Positions 16,046 through 24,876 of a stretch of DNA of 64,000 nt are shown here, one piece after another. The DNA lies in the NCBI RefSeq assembly GCF_005938105.1, contig NZ_VCPE01000008.1, positions 124,001 to 188,000 of the forward strand, in the 5' to 3' direction. A program made the translations under genes and the position numbers. Below the pieces are notes generated by a model. The model did no database searches, had not been told where the DNA came from, and was given only the letters and a program-made list of their open reading frames with translations. Source of the stretch: Brucella haematophila (GTDB lineage: Bacteria; Pseudomonadota; Alphaproteobacteria; Rhizobiales; Rhizobiaceae). The first letter of the stretch is position 1. The number at the start of each line of letters is the position of its first letter.

Positions 16046-16682
16046 TGTACATCCTCTCGAATTTCCGGCTGGCCGCAGAGAGCGGGAAGCAAATGCAAAA
16101 GTAGAAGAATGCGATCACGAGATAGGTCGTGAAGGGCTGGAACGTCGAAGCGTTGATTTCCTTGCCAATATAGGTCATCTCGGCCATGCCGATGATTGAT
16201 GCCAGCGACGTGTTCTTGACGATCTGGACCATGAAGCCGACAGTTGGCGGCGTCGCGATGCGAACGGCCTGAGGCATGATGACGAGGAACAGCCCCTGCA
16301 ATCCAGTCAGGGCCAGGCAGTCGGATGCTTCCCACTGCGTGCGCGGCACGGATTGCAGACTTCCCCGCCAGATGGCGCCAAGGAAAGCGCTGGCAAAGAT
16401 CGTCATCGCAACGCTGGCCGCAAAAAGCGACGAAACTTCAATGCCGAAGACCGGCAAGCCGAAGTAAACGATGAACATCAGGATCAGAACCGGCGTGCCC
16501 TGCACCAGAACGATATAACCATCGACCAGAGCAACAAGAGCCTTGTTCTTTGCTATTCCAGCCAGCGCCACGGCAAAGCCAAGCAGGCCGCCGAATATAA
16601 AGGCGATGATGGAGAGCAGAACTGTCCAGACCAAGCCTTGAAGCAGAACTTCGATATGAATCCAGGAGAAATTCGTAAACAT
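16029..16682 (-). CDS. Amino-acid-type ABC transporter permease (cluster B, second)
   Basis: A 217-residue HisQM-type permease with VLLSIIAFIFGGLLG near the N terminus, VQGTPVLILMFIVYFG and a coupling loop around EASDCLALTGLQGLFLVIMPQA. There are about five membrane helices. Nine bases separate it from the upstream permease gene and it overlaps the ATPase gene, so subunits are made together. Confidence 0.92.
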   Translation of the reverse strand: MFTNFSWIHIEVLLQGLVWTVLLSIIAFIFGGLLGFAVALAGIAKNKALVALVDGYIVLVQGTPVLILMFIVYFGLPVFGIEVSSLFAASVAMTIFASAFLGAIWRGSLQSVPRTQWEASDCLALTGLQGLFLVIMPQAVRIATPPTVGFMVQIVKNTSLASIIGMAEMTYIGKEINASTFQPFTTYLVIAFFYFCICFPLSAASRKFERMYSVSRR

Positions 16683-16691
16683 CCCGACCTC

Positions 16692-17375
16692 CTAAAGATT
16701 GGTGCCAAGACGGCGTTTGCGTGGAAACAACGCCAACCCCAGAAGCTTGAACAGCCCCCGCATCAATAGGGAAAGGACGAGATAGATGACCAGAATGACG
16801 AGATAGACTTCGAAGGAACGAAAGGTCATCGACTGGATTCTGGACGCAGCTCCGGTCAGCTCTTCAGCCGATATCTGCGATGCCACGCTGGTTGCCAGCA
16901 TCAACAGCACATACTGACTGACGAGAGCGGGATAAACCTTCTCAAGCGCTGGCGGCAGCATGATCCCTGCAAGCATTTGCAAGCGCGATAAGCCGAGAGT
17001 GTCGGCAGCTTCCAGCTGACCGGGGTGAATGGCCTGCAATCCGGCGCGAATGATCTCACTGGAGTAAGCGCCGACATTGATGGTCAGGCCGATCAGCGCC
17101 GAGGTCTGGGCGGAAAATTTGACGCCCATGGAAGACAGCCCGAAATAGACCAGAAACAGCTGCACCAGCAGAGGGGTGTTGCGGATCGCCTCGACATAGA
17201 TCGCCACGAGAATACGCAGGAACTTGTATTTGCTGATGCTGGCAACCGCACAGATCGTACCGAGCACAAAACCAAGTGCAGTCACGATCAGGGACATCTG
17301 GATCGTCGCCAAAGTACCTTTTAACAGCAGCGGCCAGTACTGAGCCAGAAAGCTGAAACTGAACTCGTAACTCAT
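16692..17375 (-). CDS. Amino-acid-type ABC transporter permease (cluster B, first)
   Basis: A 227-residue permease starting at 17375 (Met-Ser-Tyr-Glu-Phe); the 54 extra codons that the frame offers upstream are Arg/Cys-rich and lie in the promoter region. It has GTLATIQMSLIVTALGFVLG, RNTPLLVQLFLVYFG and the coupling loop EAADTLGLSRLQMLAGIMLPPA. It is the first gene of the cluster B operon and has a candidate promoter at about 17600-17630. Confidence 0.9.
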   Translation of the reverse strand: MSYEFSFSFLAQYWPLLLKGTLATIQMSLIVTALGFVLGTICAVASISKYKFLRILVAIYVEAIRNTPLLVQLFLVYFGLSSMGVKFSAQTSALIGLTINVGAYSSEIIRAGLQAIHPGQLEAADTLGLSRLQMLAGIMLPPALEKVYPALVSQYVLLMLATSVASQISAEELTGAASRIQSMTFRSFEVYLVILVIYLVLSLLMRGLFKLLGLALFPRKRRLGTNL

Positions 17376-17869
17376 AGAGACTTCACCAGTTTCGGCGAAG
17401 AACCCTGCAACGCACAAGCCAGTTTCTGATCCACGCCCGACCGCAGACAGGCGGATACTCCGCCTGAAACGCAGCCGCGCAAAATCACGCAATCGAAGAT
17501 TGCAGTGTACAATCCAGTCACAAATATTTCCTCCCAAGCTCGATGCGCTTCACCCTCGCAAGGATCTCCTCGAAGCAGCATCTGCTCAATTTCAATCAAG
17601 CTAATGCTAACTTATGACATATGTCAAGATGAACGGTAGATTTCTTTGCGGTGAGAACGGAACAGCCAGTTTCAACCGAAATTTATCCATCTTTGATCGA
17701 GAAAAGTCGCTATGCGCGTCATAGAAAGACAGCAATAACGAACCAACCGGGCAATACCCGTCTGGCTTTACCTGTTAGCAATCCATTGAAATAATTTGAT
17801 AAAGCCGCATCTGGCTTCGGCCAGGGTAACTAAGCACAGAAGAGCGGCCCGTTTTCCGGTCACATCCGC
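17376..17869. promoter_or_regulatory. Gene-free stretch with cluster B promoter and palindrome
   Basis: No convincing gene. On the minus strand TTGACA lies at 17628-17623, within the perfect 12-base palindrome TGACATATGTCA (17615-17626), with AT-rich sequence 15-18 bases further on that could be a -10 box; the leader to the permease start is about 220 bases. The palindrome overlapping the -35 box is a candidate operator for the cluster B GntR protein. At 17811-17824 CTGGC-TTCG-GCCAG could be a small hairpin downstream of the gene at 17870. Confidence 0.5.
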
Positions 17870-18547
17870 TCAGGCAAGTGCGGCACTCAAATCATGGGAG
17901 AGGTCGTTGATTTCCCGCAGGTCCAACTCCGATTCCACATGTTCGAGGTGGTGTGCCATCAGATCGGCAGCCTTTGTGACGTCGCCATGCAGAATCGCCT
18001 CCACAATCTCCGCGTGTTCATCAGGCCCGCAGTTGAAGCGGTTGGTATTGCGGTAAACAGCCGTGATGAGAGAGGTGCGAGAAATGAGATCGCGCATCGT
18101 CGTGAACAAAAAATCAGAGCCTGTCAGTTCGGCCAGCAGCAGATGAAAGCCACCCGACAGCTTGATGATATCGGTCGTGACATTATTCTTGTTGGCGACA
18201 CGTTCTTTCGCGACATGCTCACGTAAAATCTTGATCTTGTCCTTTGACGGAGAACGCCCAAGGCGCTCGACCACACAACGCTCAACAGTCCGGCGTACAA
18301 AGAACACATCCCGCGCTTCTTCCACGGTCGGCTTGCAGACAAAAGCGCCGCGATTGGGAATGATCGTGACAAGCCCTTCCCGCTCAAGCGCGGCAAGCGC
18401 CTGACGGATACGCGCACGGCTGACGTGAAAAATCGTCGCCATCTGCTCTTCTTTAAGCTGCACCCCCGGACGCAGACGGCGCTCGGCAATGGATAGCCAT
18501 ACTTTCTCAACAATCTGCTGCGTCGAGACACCTGTCTGATCAGTCAT
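17870..18547 (-). CDS. GntR family regulator, FCD subfamily (cluster C)
   Basis: A 225-residue regulator. The ATG at 18547 follows a good GGGAG; the frame extends to 18598 without one. The HTH (about 10-75) includes FHVSRARIRQALAALEREGLV; the FCD domain includes FFVRRTVERCVVERLG and FHLLLAELTGS. It is placed at the end of cluster C next to the racemase. Its own upstream region has ATTGTCAACAAT (18626-18637), and the same ATTGT-NN-ACAAT pattern stands before the flavin-reductase-like gene and both peptide-type binding-protein genes, so it is the probable master regulator of cluster C (inference from shared sites). Confidence 0.9.
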   Translation of the reverse strand: MTDQTGVSTQQIVEKVWLSIAERRLRPGVQLKEEQMATIFHVSRARIRQALAALEREGLVTIIPNRGAFVCKPTVEEARDVFFVRRTVERCVVERLGRSPSKDKIKILREHVAKERVANKNNVTTDIIKLSGGFHLLLAELTGSDFLFTTMRDLISRTSLITAVYRNTNRFNCGPDEHAEIVEAILHGDVTKAADLMAHHLEHVESELDLREINDLSHDLSAALA

Positions 18548-18625
18548 GGTCTTGCTCCCGTTCCGATTCAGGAAGCGTGATGCGACCGAAAAAGTCAACT
18601 ATTGCAACCGCAAAGCGCCTACAAA

Positions 18626-18637
18626 ATTGTCAACAAT
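18626..18637. promoter_or_regulatory. ATTGT-NN-ACAAT site upstream of the cluster C GntR gene
   Basis: ATTGTCAACAAT: perfect 5-base half-sites around a 2-base centre, 79 bases upstream of the regulator start. It matches sites at 20094, 28654 and, less well, 28687 and 30502-30525. Confidence 0.65.
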
Positions 18638-18656
18638 ACATCGTGATGCTTCTAAT

Positions 18657-19391
18657 TCAGGCACATATTCCGCAGATGGCGTCCGTATCGCCTGTCTTCA
18701 CGCGCGGATAGTCATAGGTGTTCACTTTCGAGGTCGCATAGCCCGCGCCGACCAGAGCTTCGGCAAGCTTCACCGCCGCCGCGACACCGTCGATCACCGG
18801 AACGCCCGTTGCATCGCGCAACCGGTCGCACAGGGATGTCATTCCCGCGCAGCCAAGAATAATCGCTTCTGCCCGATCTTCACGCTTGGCGAGTTCGATC
18901 TCGTTGAGCAAAAGGCGCTCCGCTTCCTCCGGATCTTCTTCCAGACCCAGAACCGGTAAATTGATCGCACGCACTTTTCTGCAATGGCGGTCTGCGCCGT
19001 AATCACTGACCAGATCTTCGATGATCGGAACCGACCGCGGCAAGGTCGTGATGATTGAAAAGCGCCGGCTGATCGTCATGGCCACCTGTACCGCCGCCTG
19101 ACAAATACCCAGTACCGGACCCTTCGCGATCTCGCGCGCCGCATGCAGGCCGGGATCGTCAAAGCAGGCGATCACATAGGCGTCTACACCTTGCGCCTCA
19201 CCTTTACGGATTTCCGCAAGCATGCCCGGCACAGCCAATGCTTCGTCGGCGCCGCCTTCAATGCTGACCGGCGTGTCGGCAGGATTTGAGGCTGAGACTT
19301 TGGTGTTGCTGTGTTTGACGAGCAGAGCGCTATCAAGAGCTTGCGCTGTCATTGACGCTGTTGAGTTAGGATTGATCAGATGAATGTGCAT
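18657..19391 (-). CDS. Hydantoin racemase (Asp/Glu racemase family)
   Basis: A 244-residue cofactor-independent racemase. The two catalytic cysteines of the family are at Cys76 (ACFDDPG) and Cys181 (LGCAGM), the same positions reported for rhizobial hydantoin racemases. The N terminus INPNSTASM and the SISTLP-like IITTLPRSV are also family features. It interconverts D- and L-5-substituted hydantoins by a two-base mechanism in the cytoplasm. It follows the flavin-reductase-like gene by 32 bases. With three amidohydrolases and a transporter in the same regulon, it points to use of hydantoin-like cyclic ureides; related members racemise other substrates such as allantoin, so the exact substrate is open. 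Confidence 0.87.
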   Translation of the reverse strand: MHIHLINPNSTASMTAQALDSALLVKHSNTKVSASNPADTPVSIEGGADEALAVPGMLAEIRKGEAQGVDAYVIACFDDPGLHAAREIAKGPVLGICQAAVQVAMTISRRFSIITTLPRSVPIIEDLVSDYGADRHCRKVRAINLPVLGLEEDPEEAERLLLNEIELAKREDRAEAIILGCAGMTSLCDRLRDATGVPVIDGVAAAVKLAEALVGAGYATSKVNTYDYPRVKTGDTDAICGICA

Positions 19392-19423
19392 GGTAAAAAT
19401 TCTCGAAGAACCGTCGTTATGGC

Positions 19424-20050
19424 CTATTTTTCTGGCTTCACGAAATCGGCGATGGGCGGTGCCTTCAAAACGAACTGGCGATCTGAAGTGATGTAATTGT
19501 CGGCATGAAGCCGGGCAATCGGTTGATAGAATTCGGGATCGACGTAATGGCCGTCACTATCCAGACAGTTGCGACGGACGTGCATATGCACCACCTCGCC
19601 CAGAATGAGTGCGCGACGCGGATAATCGATCACACGTTCGACACGACACTCAAACGTGCAAGGCGCTTGCTCAGCGAAAGAGACATCGATTTTCTGGCAG
19701 GGTGTCGCTGACAGTCCGGCCATTTCAAGCTCATCGATCTCGCTGTCGAAACCCAATCCGCAGATCAGCATCTGTTCTGACAATGCCATGTCGACCATGC
19801 TGATTGCGAATTCGCCAGTGCGGCGGATATTCGCCAGCGTGTCCTTTTCCTCACCCGAAAGACGCGGTTGAATGCCGAGAACAACAATTGCCGGATCGTG
19901 CGAAAACACGTTGAAAAAACTCATCGGCGCAGCATTGCTATGGCCTGCCGGTGAACGGGTCGTCACAAGTGCAATCGGTCGCGGACCGATGAAATTCGTC
20001 AGAAGCCTGTAACGGCTTTGTGGGTCCAGCTCTTCAAAATCGAATTCCAT
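19424..20050 (-). CDS. Flavin reductase-like domain protein (FMN-binding split barrel)
   Basis: A 208-residue protein of the flavin reductase-like family. It begins with a Tyr-Arg-Leu-Leu-Thr segment and then RPIALVTTRSPAGHSNAAPMSFFNVFSHDPAIV, the FMN-binding core; a later GEVVHMHV closes the barrel. Such proteins bind FMN and serve as NAD(P)H:flavin reductases or stand-alone oxidoreductases; no monooxygenase partner is adjacent. It is the first gene of a two-gene unit with the racemase and has the palindrome ATTGTCGACAAT 44 bases upstream of its start. Confidence 0.85.
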   Translation of the reverse strand: MEFDFEELDPQSRYRLLTNFIGPRPIALVTTRSPAGHSNAAPMSFFNVFSHDPAIVVLGIQPRLSGEEKDTLANIRRTGEFAISMVDMALSEQMLICGLGFDSEIDELEMAGLSATPCQKIDVSFAEQAPCTFECRVERVIDYPRRALILGEVVHMHVRRNCLDSDGHYVDPEFYQPIARLHADNYITSDRQFVLKAPPIADFVKPEK

Positions 20051-20093
20051 CGCGTCCCCGAAACCTGATTTATTATCTACAATAATATTTCAT

Positions 20094-20105
20094 ATTGTCG
20101 ACAAT
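20094..20105. promoter_or_regulatory. ATTGT-NN-ACAAT palindrome before the flavin-reductase-like gene
   Basis: ATTGTCGACAAT is a perfect 12-base palindrome. A related ATTATCTACAATAAT lies at 20072-20086. It is the best match of the cluster C operator set. Confidence 0.72.
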
Positions 20106-20207
20106 TTAACAACCCGCTTCAACCTCGCCTGAAGCACTTTTCCGCAGATCTCGTCATCTTTTTCAAACCTCAAACCGAAGACAAAAGCGGCGGTTGCGGA
20201 TCGGGCA

Positions 20208-21200
20208 TCAGGCAGCAGCAGCTGCCGCCTCTTCCACGAGGTGACAGGCCACGCGTGTGCCATTCGACAAAGTCTGCATCTTCGGCGCTTCCTGCGCACA
20301 CCGCGCCACCGCAAACGGACACCGCGGATGGAATGTGCAGCCCGAAGGCGGCTTCAACGGGCTGGGGATTTCGCCGCTTGCCGGTGCGCGGTTGCGGTTG
20401 GGCGCTTCAATATTGGGGATCGTCTGCAACAAAAGCTGCGTATAGGGATGGCGAGGCTGCGCGAAGAGTTCCTCTGTATCGCCCTCTTCAACAATCCGCC
20501 CCAGATACATGACCGCGATGCGGTCGGACATGTGGCGGACGACGCTCATATCGTGGCTGATAAAGAGGTAGGTCAGGCCCAATTCATCCTGCAAGCGGCG
20601 CATAAGATTGAGCACCTGCGCCTGAACCGAAACGTCCAGCGCCGAAGTCGGCTCGTCGCAAACGAGAAACTCAGGCTCGCTCGCCAAGGCACGCGCAATT
20701 GAAATACGCTGGCGTTGCCCGCCAGAAAATTCGTGCGGAAACTTTTCGCCATCGGAAGGTGAAAGTCCAACAGTGCGCAGAAGTTCCTCCACGCGCTCGG
20801 TAACTTCCGCCGCCGTTTTGCGCAGTTTCAATTCCCGCAATGGTTCAGCAATGATGTTCTTGACGCGCCAACGAGGATTGAGCGAGGCATAAGGGTCCTG
20901 AAATATCATCTGCGCCGTCAATGGCGCACCACTTTTGCCGGGCGCAAACCGCATTTGGCCGCTTGTCGCGCCATGCAATCCGGTGACCAGTCGGGCCACG
21001 GTTGACTTTCCGCATCCACTTTCACCAACGATACTCAGACAACCACCTGCTGGCACCGTAAAGCTGATATCGTTGACAGCCTGGAGGTACTGGCGCGGCT
21101 TGCGTTCTATCACTCTGTTGAGCCATGGAGCCGAGACATCAAATGTCTTGACCAGACGCTCGACGGTCAAAGCCGCAGTTTCTTTCGACGGGTTCGTCAT
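20208..21200 (-). CDS. Oligopeptide-type ABC transporter ATPase (DppF/OppF-like)
   Basis: A 330-residue ATPase with Walker A GESGCGKST, signature FSGGQRQRISIARAL, Walker [15 protein letters not shown], and the C-terminal oligopeptide transporter tail with CTFHPRCPFAVARC (Fe-S-like Cys cluster typical of this family). The ATG at 21200 follows AGGAGG and overlaps the previous gene's stop (ATGA); a TTG further upstream is not needed. It pairs with the DppD-like subunit at 21197 as the two halves of the motor. Confidence 0.93.
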   Translation of the reverse strand: MTNPSKETAALTVERLVKTFDVSAPWLNRVIERKPRQYLQAVNDISFTVPAGGCLSIVGESGCGKSTVARLVTGLHGATSGQMRFAPGKSGAPLTAQMIFQDPYASLNPRWRVKNIIAEPLRELKLRKTAAEVTERVEELLRTVGLSPSDGEKFPHEFSGGQRQRISIARALASEPEFLVCDEPTSALDVSVQAQVLNLMRRLQDELGLTYLFISHDMSVVRHMSDRIAVMYLGRIVEEGDTEELFAQPRHPYTQLLLQTIPNIEAPNRNRAPASGEIPSPLKPPSGCTFHPRCPFAVARCAQEAPKMQTLSNGTRVACHLVEEAAAAAA

Positions 21201-22192
21201 ACGTTGCCTCCTGCGTTGAGCCAACAAGCGCTAGCGCCAAGATTGGGGTTTTGACTGATAAGGTTGAGTTCGGGGCGCTCCTCAAGACAGCGTGGCACCG
21301 CCACCTTGCAACGCGGATTGAAAGCGCAGCCCTTGGGAATAGCGTCAAGACGCGGCATTGAGCCATCGATCTGGTTCAGCTTTTCCACGCGCGCGCCAAG
21401 CGACGGGATTGAGGCCATCAAGCCCTGCGTATAGGGGTGACGCGGCTGATGCAGAACCTGCTCGACAGGCCCGATTTCTATCAGCCGCCCCGCATACATC
21501 ACGGCAATGCGATCAGCGGCTTCGGCGATCACGCCCATATCGTGCGTAACGAGCATAACAGCGGTCTGCTTTTCCTTGCACAGTTTCCGCAGAAGCGAAA
21601 TGATCTGCGCCTGGATCGAGACGTCCAAGGCCGTCGTCGGTTCGTCCGCGATCACCAGCTTTGGCGATGCGGCAAGCGCAAGCGCAATCACCACGCGCTG
21701 TCGCATGCCGCCCGAGAACTGATGCGGATACTGGTTGACGCGGTCCTCCGGCGAAGGAATGCCGACATCGCGCAGCAATTGGATGGCCCGTTCGCGTGCC
21801 TGAGCCTTACCAAGACCAAGATGGCGCCGGATCGTCTCGACAAGTTGCGCGCCCACCGTGAACAGCGGATTGAGCGAGGTGAGCGGGTCCTGAAAGATCG
21901 CGCCGATTTCTCGTCCGCGAATTTTCTCCATAGCCCGGTCATCCAGCGTGTCTATCCGCTGTTTGCCAAGCCACACTTCACCATCGGCAATATGTCCGGG
22001 CGCTTCCAGCAAGCCTTGAATGGCCAAGCCAGTCATGGACTTGCCAGCACCGGATTCACCCACAACGCCAAGGATTTCACCGGGGCGGATCGACAGGCTC
22101 ACATCCGACAGAGCGGTAACCGTGCCATGACGCCCCGGAAAATCCACGCGCAGATTGCGCACTTCAATGACTGGTTCTTGCATGTCATGCAT
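21197..22192 (-). CDS. Oligopeptide-type ABC transporter ATPase (DppD/OppD-like)
   Basis: A 331-residue ATPase: Walker A GESGAGKSM, Q-loop AIFQDPLTSLNP, signature FSGGMRQRVVIALAL, Walker B LVIADEPTTALDVS and the C-terminal CAFNPRCKVAVPRC. The ATG at 22192 sits behind GAAGG and overlaps the amidohydrolase stop codon region by 8 bases; a GTG at 22201 is the alternative. It works with 20208, 24877 and 25862. Confidence 0.92.
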   Translation of the reverse strand: MHDMQEPVIEVRNLRVDFPGRHGTVTALSDVSLSIRPGEILGVVGESGAGKSMTGLAIQGLLEAPGHIADGEVWLGKQRIDTLDDRAMEKIRGREIGAIFQDPLTSLNPLFTVGAQLVETIRRHLGLGKAQARERAIQLLRDVGIPSPEDRVNQYPHQFSGGMRQRVVIALALAASPKLVIADEPTTALDVSIQAQIISLLRKLCKEKQTAVMLVTHDMGVIAEAADRIAVMYAGRLIEIGPVEQVLHQPRHPYTQGLMASIPSLGARVEKLNQIDGSMPRLDAIPKGCAFNPRCKVAVPRCLEERPELNLISQNPNLGASACWLNAGGNV

Positions 22193-23681
22193 TGAAATCA
22201 CCTTCTATCGGATAGCTGGAAGGGAAGATTTCCGCGACAGGAGGATGGTTCCAGCTGCGCTCGGGATATTTGGCGATAAGTCCATCGAACTGGGCCTGCG
22301 CCTGACGACGCGCTTGTTCCATGTCCAACCCTGCAAGCTTTCGATTGATCATGGACGCGCGGCCATCGACAAAAACCGCACGCGTGATCTTGCCCGAACC
22401 ACCGATGACTATCGTCGTGATCGGGTCAACTGTCGCGGCCATGATGGTGTCGTCGAGATCGAAGACCGCTATATCCGCTCTCGCACCCGGCGAAAGATGC
22501 CCGATATCAGCACGTCCAAGCGCCTTTGCGCCACCAATGGTCGCGGCGTCAAAAAGATCGGCAGACCGCAAACGGTCCGGCGCACCATCGGCTATGCGGC
22601 CGGCGATAAGGCCCGTCAGCAAATTCATCAGCATGTCGGGCGGCGTGGTATCGGTACCCATGGCAATATTGATCCCCCGCTTGCGACAAGCGGAGAAGGA
22701 TTTGAGGATCGAACCGCTGCGTGCCGATACCAGCGGACAATGCACAATGGAAACGCCATTGGCCGCATAGAGGCCCAGATCTTCATCTGTGGCATTCGTC
22801 GCGTGAGGTGCAATCATCCGGTCGCTGAGCAGACCATGTTTCGCAAGCCAGACCGGAGCCGTCGAGCCGTGCAGCATCCGCACAGTATCAACTTCCATCG
22901 TGCCTTGAGCCATGTGAAGACGGAACTTGCAGCCAAGATCGCGCGCCGCTGCATCGGTGCGTTGCAACAATCCAAGTGTCGAAGTTTCAACCCGATCCGG
23001 AGCCAGCATACCGCGCACCAGATCGCCGTGACGCCCATTCTGGCGCTCGATATAGGCAATGGCGTCTTTCAGCCCCTGAAAACCACGCTCTTCGTCAAAA
23101 ACCGGAACAATCTTTCCCGGTTCTTCCAGAACCATACCGCCGGAACGGTAAGCGGGGCTCAGGTAAACGCGTAGCCCCAGTTCACCGGCGGCCTCGGCGG
23201 CAGCATCAAACTCGGCAACGGTTTCGCCCCATTCGCGATAGAACAGGGAGGCGATGGGAGCTGCCGTGGTGATCCCGTTCAACAGGAGCTGGCCGAACGC
23301 AAAGCGCTTTTGAAAAGCCAGCTCGTCCTGTGTGTACATCTCATATGGGCCAGCCTCGACATAAGACCGTGGCCAGACGCGGCCCTTGGCCCAACCGGGA
23401 TGGTTGTCGATACCAAGAATGGTGGTGTCGAGGTCGGACAGGGCATCAAGATCAATGAGACCCGGCGAGATCAACGCATTGCCGAAATCGATGCGGCGGG
23501 CCAGTTCCCCGGTGAAACCATGTCCCACAAAAACAATCTCGCCGTTTTCAAAAACGACTTCGCCATTGCGCAAAAGCGTGTGGCCACCATCCCTGTGCCC
23601 AACCACCCAGCTGGCGGTAATCAGGGTCCGTCCATCAGGTCGCTGACCGAGCGTCAGTGTATCCATAGCGTTATTCATCAT
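22185..23681 (-). CDS. Amidohydrolase family protein lacking the first HxH motif
   Basis: A 498-residue protein with the composite beta-sandwich and TIM-barrel layout of amidohydrolases. After the usual PGLID at residues 73-77, the metal-binding His-x-His of the first strand is absent: the segment reads Leu-Asp-Ala-Leu-Ser-Asp-Leu-Asp. The later landmarks remain: a His in HMAQG, a His in APHATNA and the strand-8 Asp in MGTDTTPPD. It may bind metal differently or have lost hydrolase activity (inference). GGAG precedes the first ATG. It overlaps the amidohydrolase at 23678 by ATGA and lies inside the transporter operon, so it belongs to cluster C catabolism. Confidence 0.85.
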   Translation of the reverse strand: MMNNAMDTLTLGQRPDGRTLITASWVVGHRDGGHTLLRNGEVVFENGEIVFVGHGFTGELARRIDFGNALISPGLIDLDALSDLDTTILGIDNHPGWAKGRVWPRSYVEAGPYEMYTQDELAFQKRFAFGQLLLNGITTAAPIASLFYREWGETVAEFDAAAEAAGELGLRVYLSPAYRSGGMVLEEPGKIVPVFDEERGFQGLKDAIAYIERQNGRHGDLVRGMLAPDRVETSTLGLLQRTDAAARDLGCKFRLHMAQGTMEVDTVRMLHGSTAPVWLAKHGLLSDRMIAPHATNATDEDLGLYAANGVSIVHCPLVSARSGSILKSFSACRKRGINIAMGTDTTPPDMLMNLLTGLIAGRIADGAPDRLRSADLFDAATIGGAKALGRADIGHLSPGARADIAVFDLDDTIMAATVDPITTIVIGGSGKITRAVFVDGRASMINRKLAGLDMEQARRQAQAQFDGLIAKYPERSWNHPPVAEIFPSSYPIEGDFNA

Positions 23682-24871
23682 GGCATCTCCACCACAGCAA
23701 CGCCGTTGCGTGCAGTGACGCGACCGTTCTTGACCACCAGAGGGCGCGGTGCGATATCCACCACGGCATGGGCCAATGTTTCTCCCGTCAGAAGGGTAAA
23801 GTCGGCATTGCAGCCCACATCCAGACCATAGTTTTCAAGACGCATCACATCCGCACCGCCCTGAGAGACGATATAGAGGAGATGCTCCAGATCATGGTCC
23901 GAGCGGACGCCGTTTTTCATGCCGATGATCTTGGCACGGTCCAGCATATCCGGCTGGCCCCACGGTCCCCAGGTGTCGCGAATGCCATCACAACCACCAC
24001 CAATACGCACGCCCGCTTCCTTAAGGCGCTTGATCGACGGCACCGTGGCCGATGGCGCGCCAGTCGTCAGAATTGCAACATCCAGAGCCGCGATCTGTTC
24101 GATCAACTGGCCAACGCGCAAATAATCATTCATGCCGAGCGCGAAAGCATGGCTGATCGCCACCTTCCCTTCCATACCGTTGGCGCGGATACGCTCGAAG
24201 ATGAGTTCCATCGTGAACGCGCCAAGATCGCCGGTCTCATGCAGATGAATATCAATCGGTACACCGTGCTTGAGAGCAAGCGCGAACAGAATATCGAGCT
24301 GACCCTTCGGGTCGCGATCAATACCGCATGGATCAATACCGCCGAGAACCTCGCAACCCTGACGCAAGGCCTCATCGAGCAATTCTTCCGTACCGGGCAT
24401 GACCATCAGGCCCGACTGGGGGAATGCGACGATTTCGATATCGATGATGCCTTTCAGCTTCTCGCGTGTTGCCCAGACACCTTCGACCAATGACAATCCA
24501 TGGGTGGGATCGATATCAACATGGCTGCGGATATGCGTTGCGCCATGGGCAGCAAGACCGATGGCATGACGCATTGACTGGCGATGCGGATCAAGGCCGA
24601 TTTCCAGCCGGTGCTCGCGTTCGAAATCGATACGCTCGCGCAGGATCGCGGCACGATTATTGACATGCCAGGGCATGCCCCAGGTTGTCTTGTCGAGATG
24701 CGTATGCGCATCAATCAGGCCGGGCGCCATGATTGCATTGCCACCATCTTCAGTGGCCATGCCCGGCTCTGCCTCGAACTGTCCGAAACCGGCAATCTTC
24801 CCATCCTTGATCAAAACGTCGCATGTATCGCCGGCCATAGGGCGCACATTGCGGAGCAAAAGATTGTTCAT
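23678..24871 (-). CDS. Cytosine-deaminase-type amidohydrolase
   Basis: A 397-residue enzyme with all metal and catalytic landmarks of the CodA/N-isopropylammelide-hydrolase branch. PGLIDAHTHLDKT (HxH) lies near residue 60, and IDIHLHETGD carries His and the proton-shuttling Glu. ISHAFALG and GGGCDGIRDTWGPWG (strand-8 Asp) complete the set. The ATG at 24871 follows CTGAGGTAATATCG; the 36-codon extension upstream enters the permease gene. It hydrolyses a cyclic amidine or amide, probably with release of ammonia. Adjacent to permease and ATPase genes it presumably acts on the imported substrate. Confidence 0.9.
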   Translation of the reverse strand: MNNLLLRNVRPMAGDTCDVLIKDGKIAGFGQFEAEPGMATEDGGNAIMAPGLIDAHTHLDKTTWGMPWHVNNRAAILRERIDFEREHRLEIGLDPHRQSMRHAIGLAAHGATHIRSHVDIDPTHGLSLVEGVWATREKLKGIIDIEIVAFPQSGLMVMPGTEELLDEALRQGCEVLGGIDPCGIDRDPKGQLDILFALALKHGVPIDIHLHETGDLGAFTMELIFERIRANGMEGKVAISHAFALGMNDYLRVGQLIEQIAALDVAILTTGAPSATVPSIKRLKEAGVRIGGGCDGIRDTWGPWGQPDMLDRAKIIGMKNGVRSDHDLEHLLYIVSQGGADVMRLENYGLDVGCNADFTLLTGETLAHAVVDIAPRPLVVKNGRVTARNGVAVVEMP

Positions 24872-24876
24872 CGATA

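Noticed and set aside
20208-21200. Possible Fe-S binding by the Cys-rich tails of the two oligopeptide-type ATPases
   Set aside because: Such cysteine patterns are a normal feature of this ATPase family and not special to this locus.
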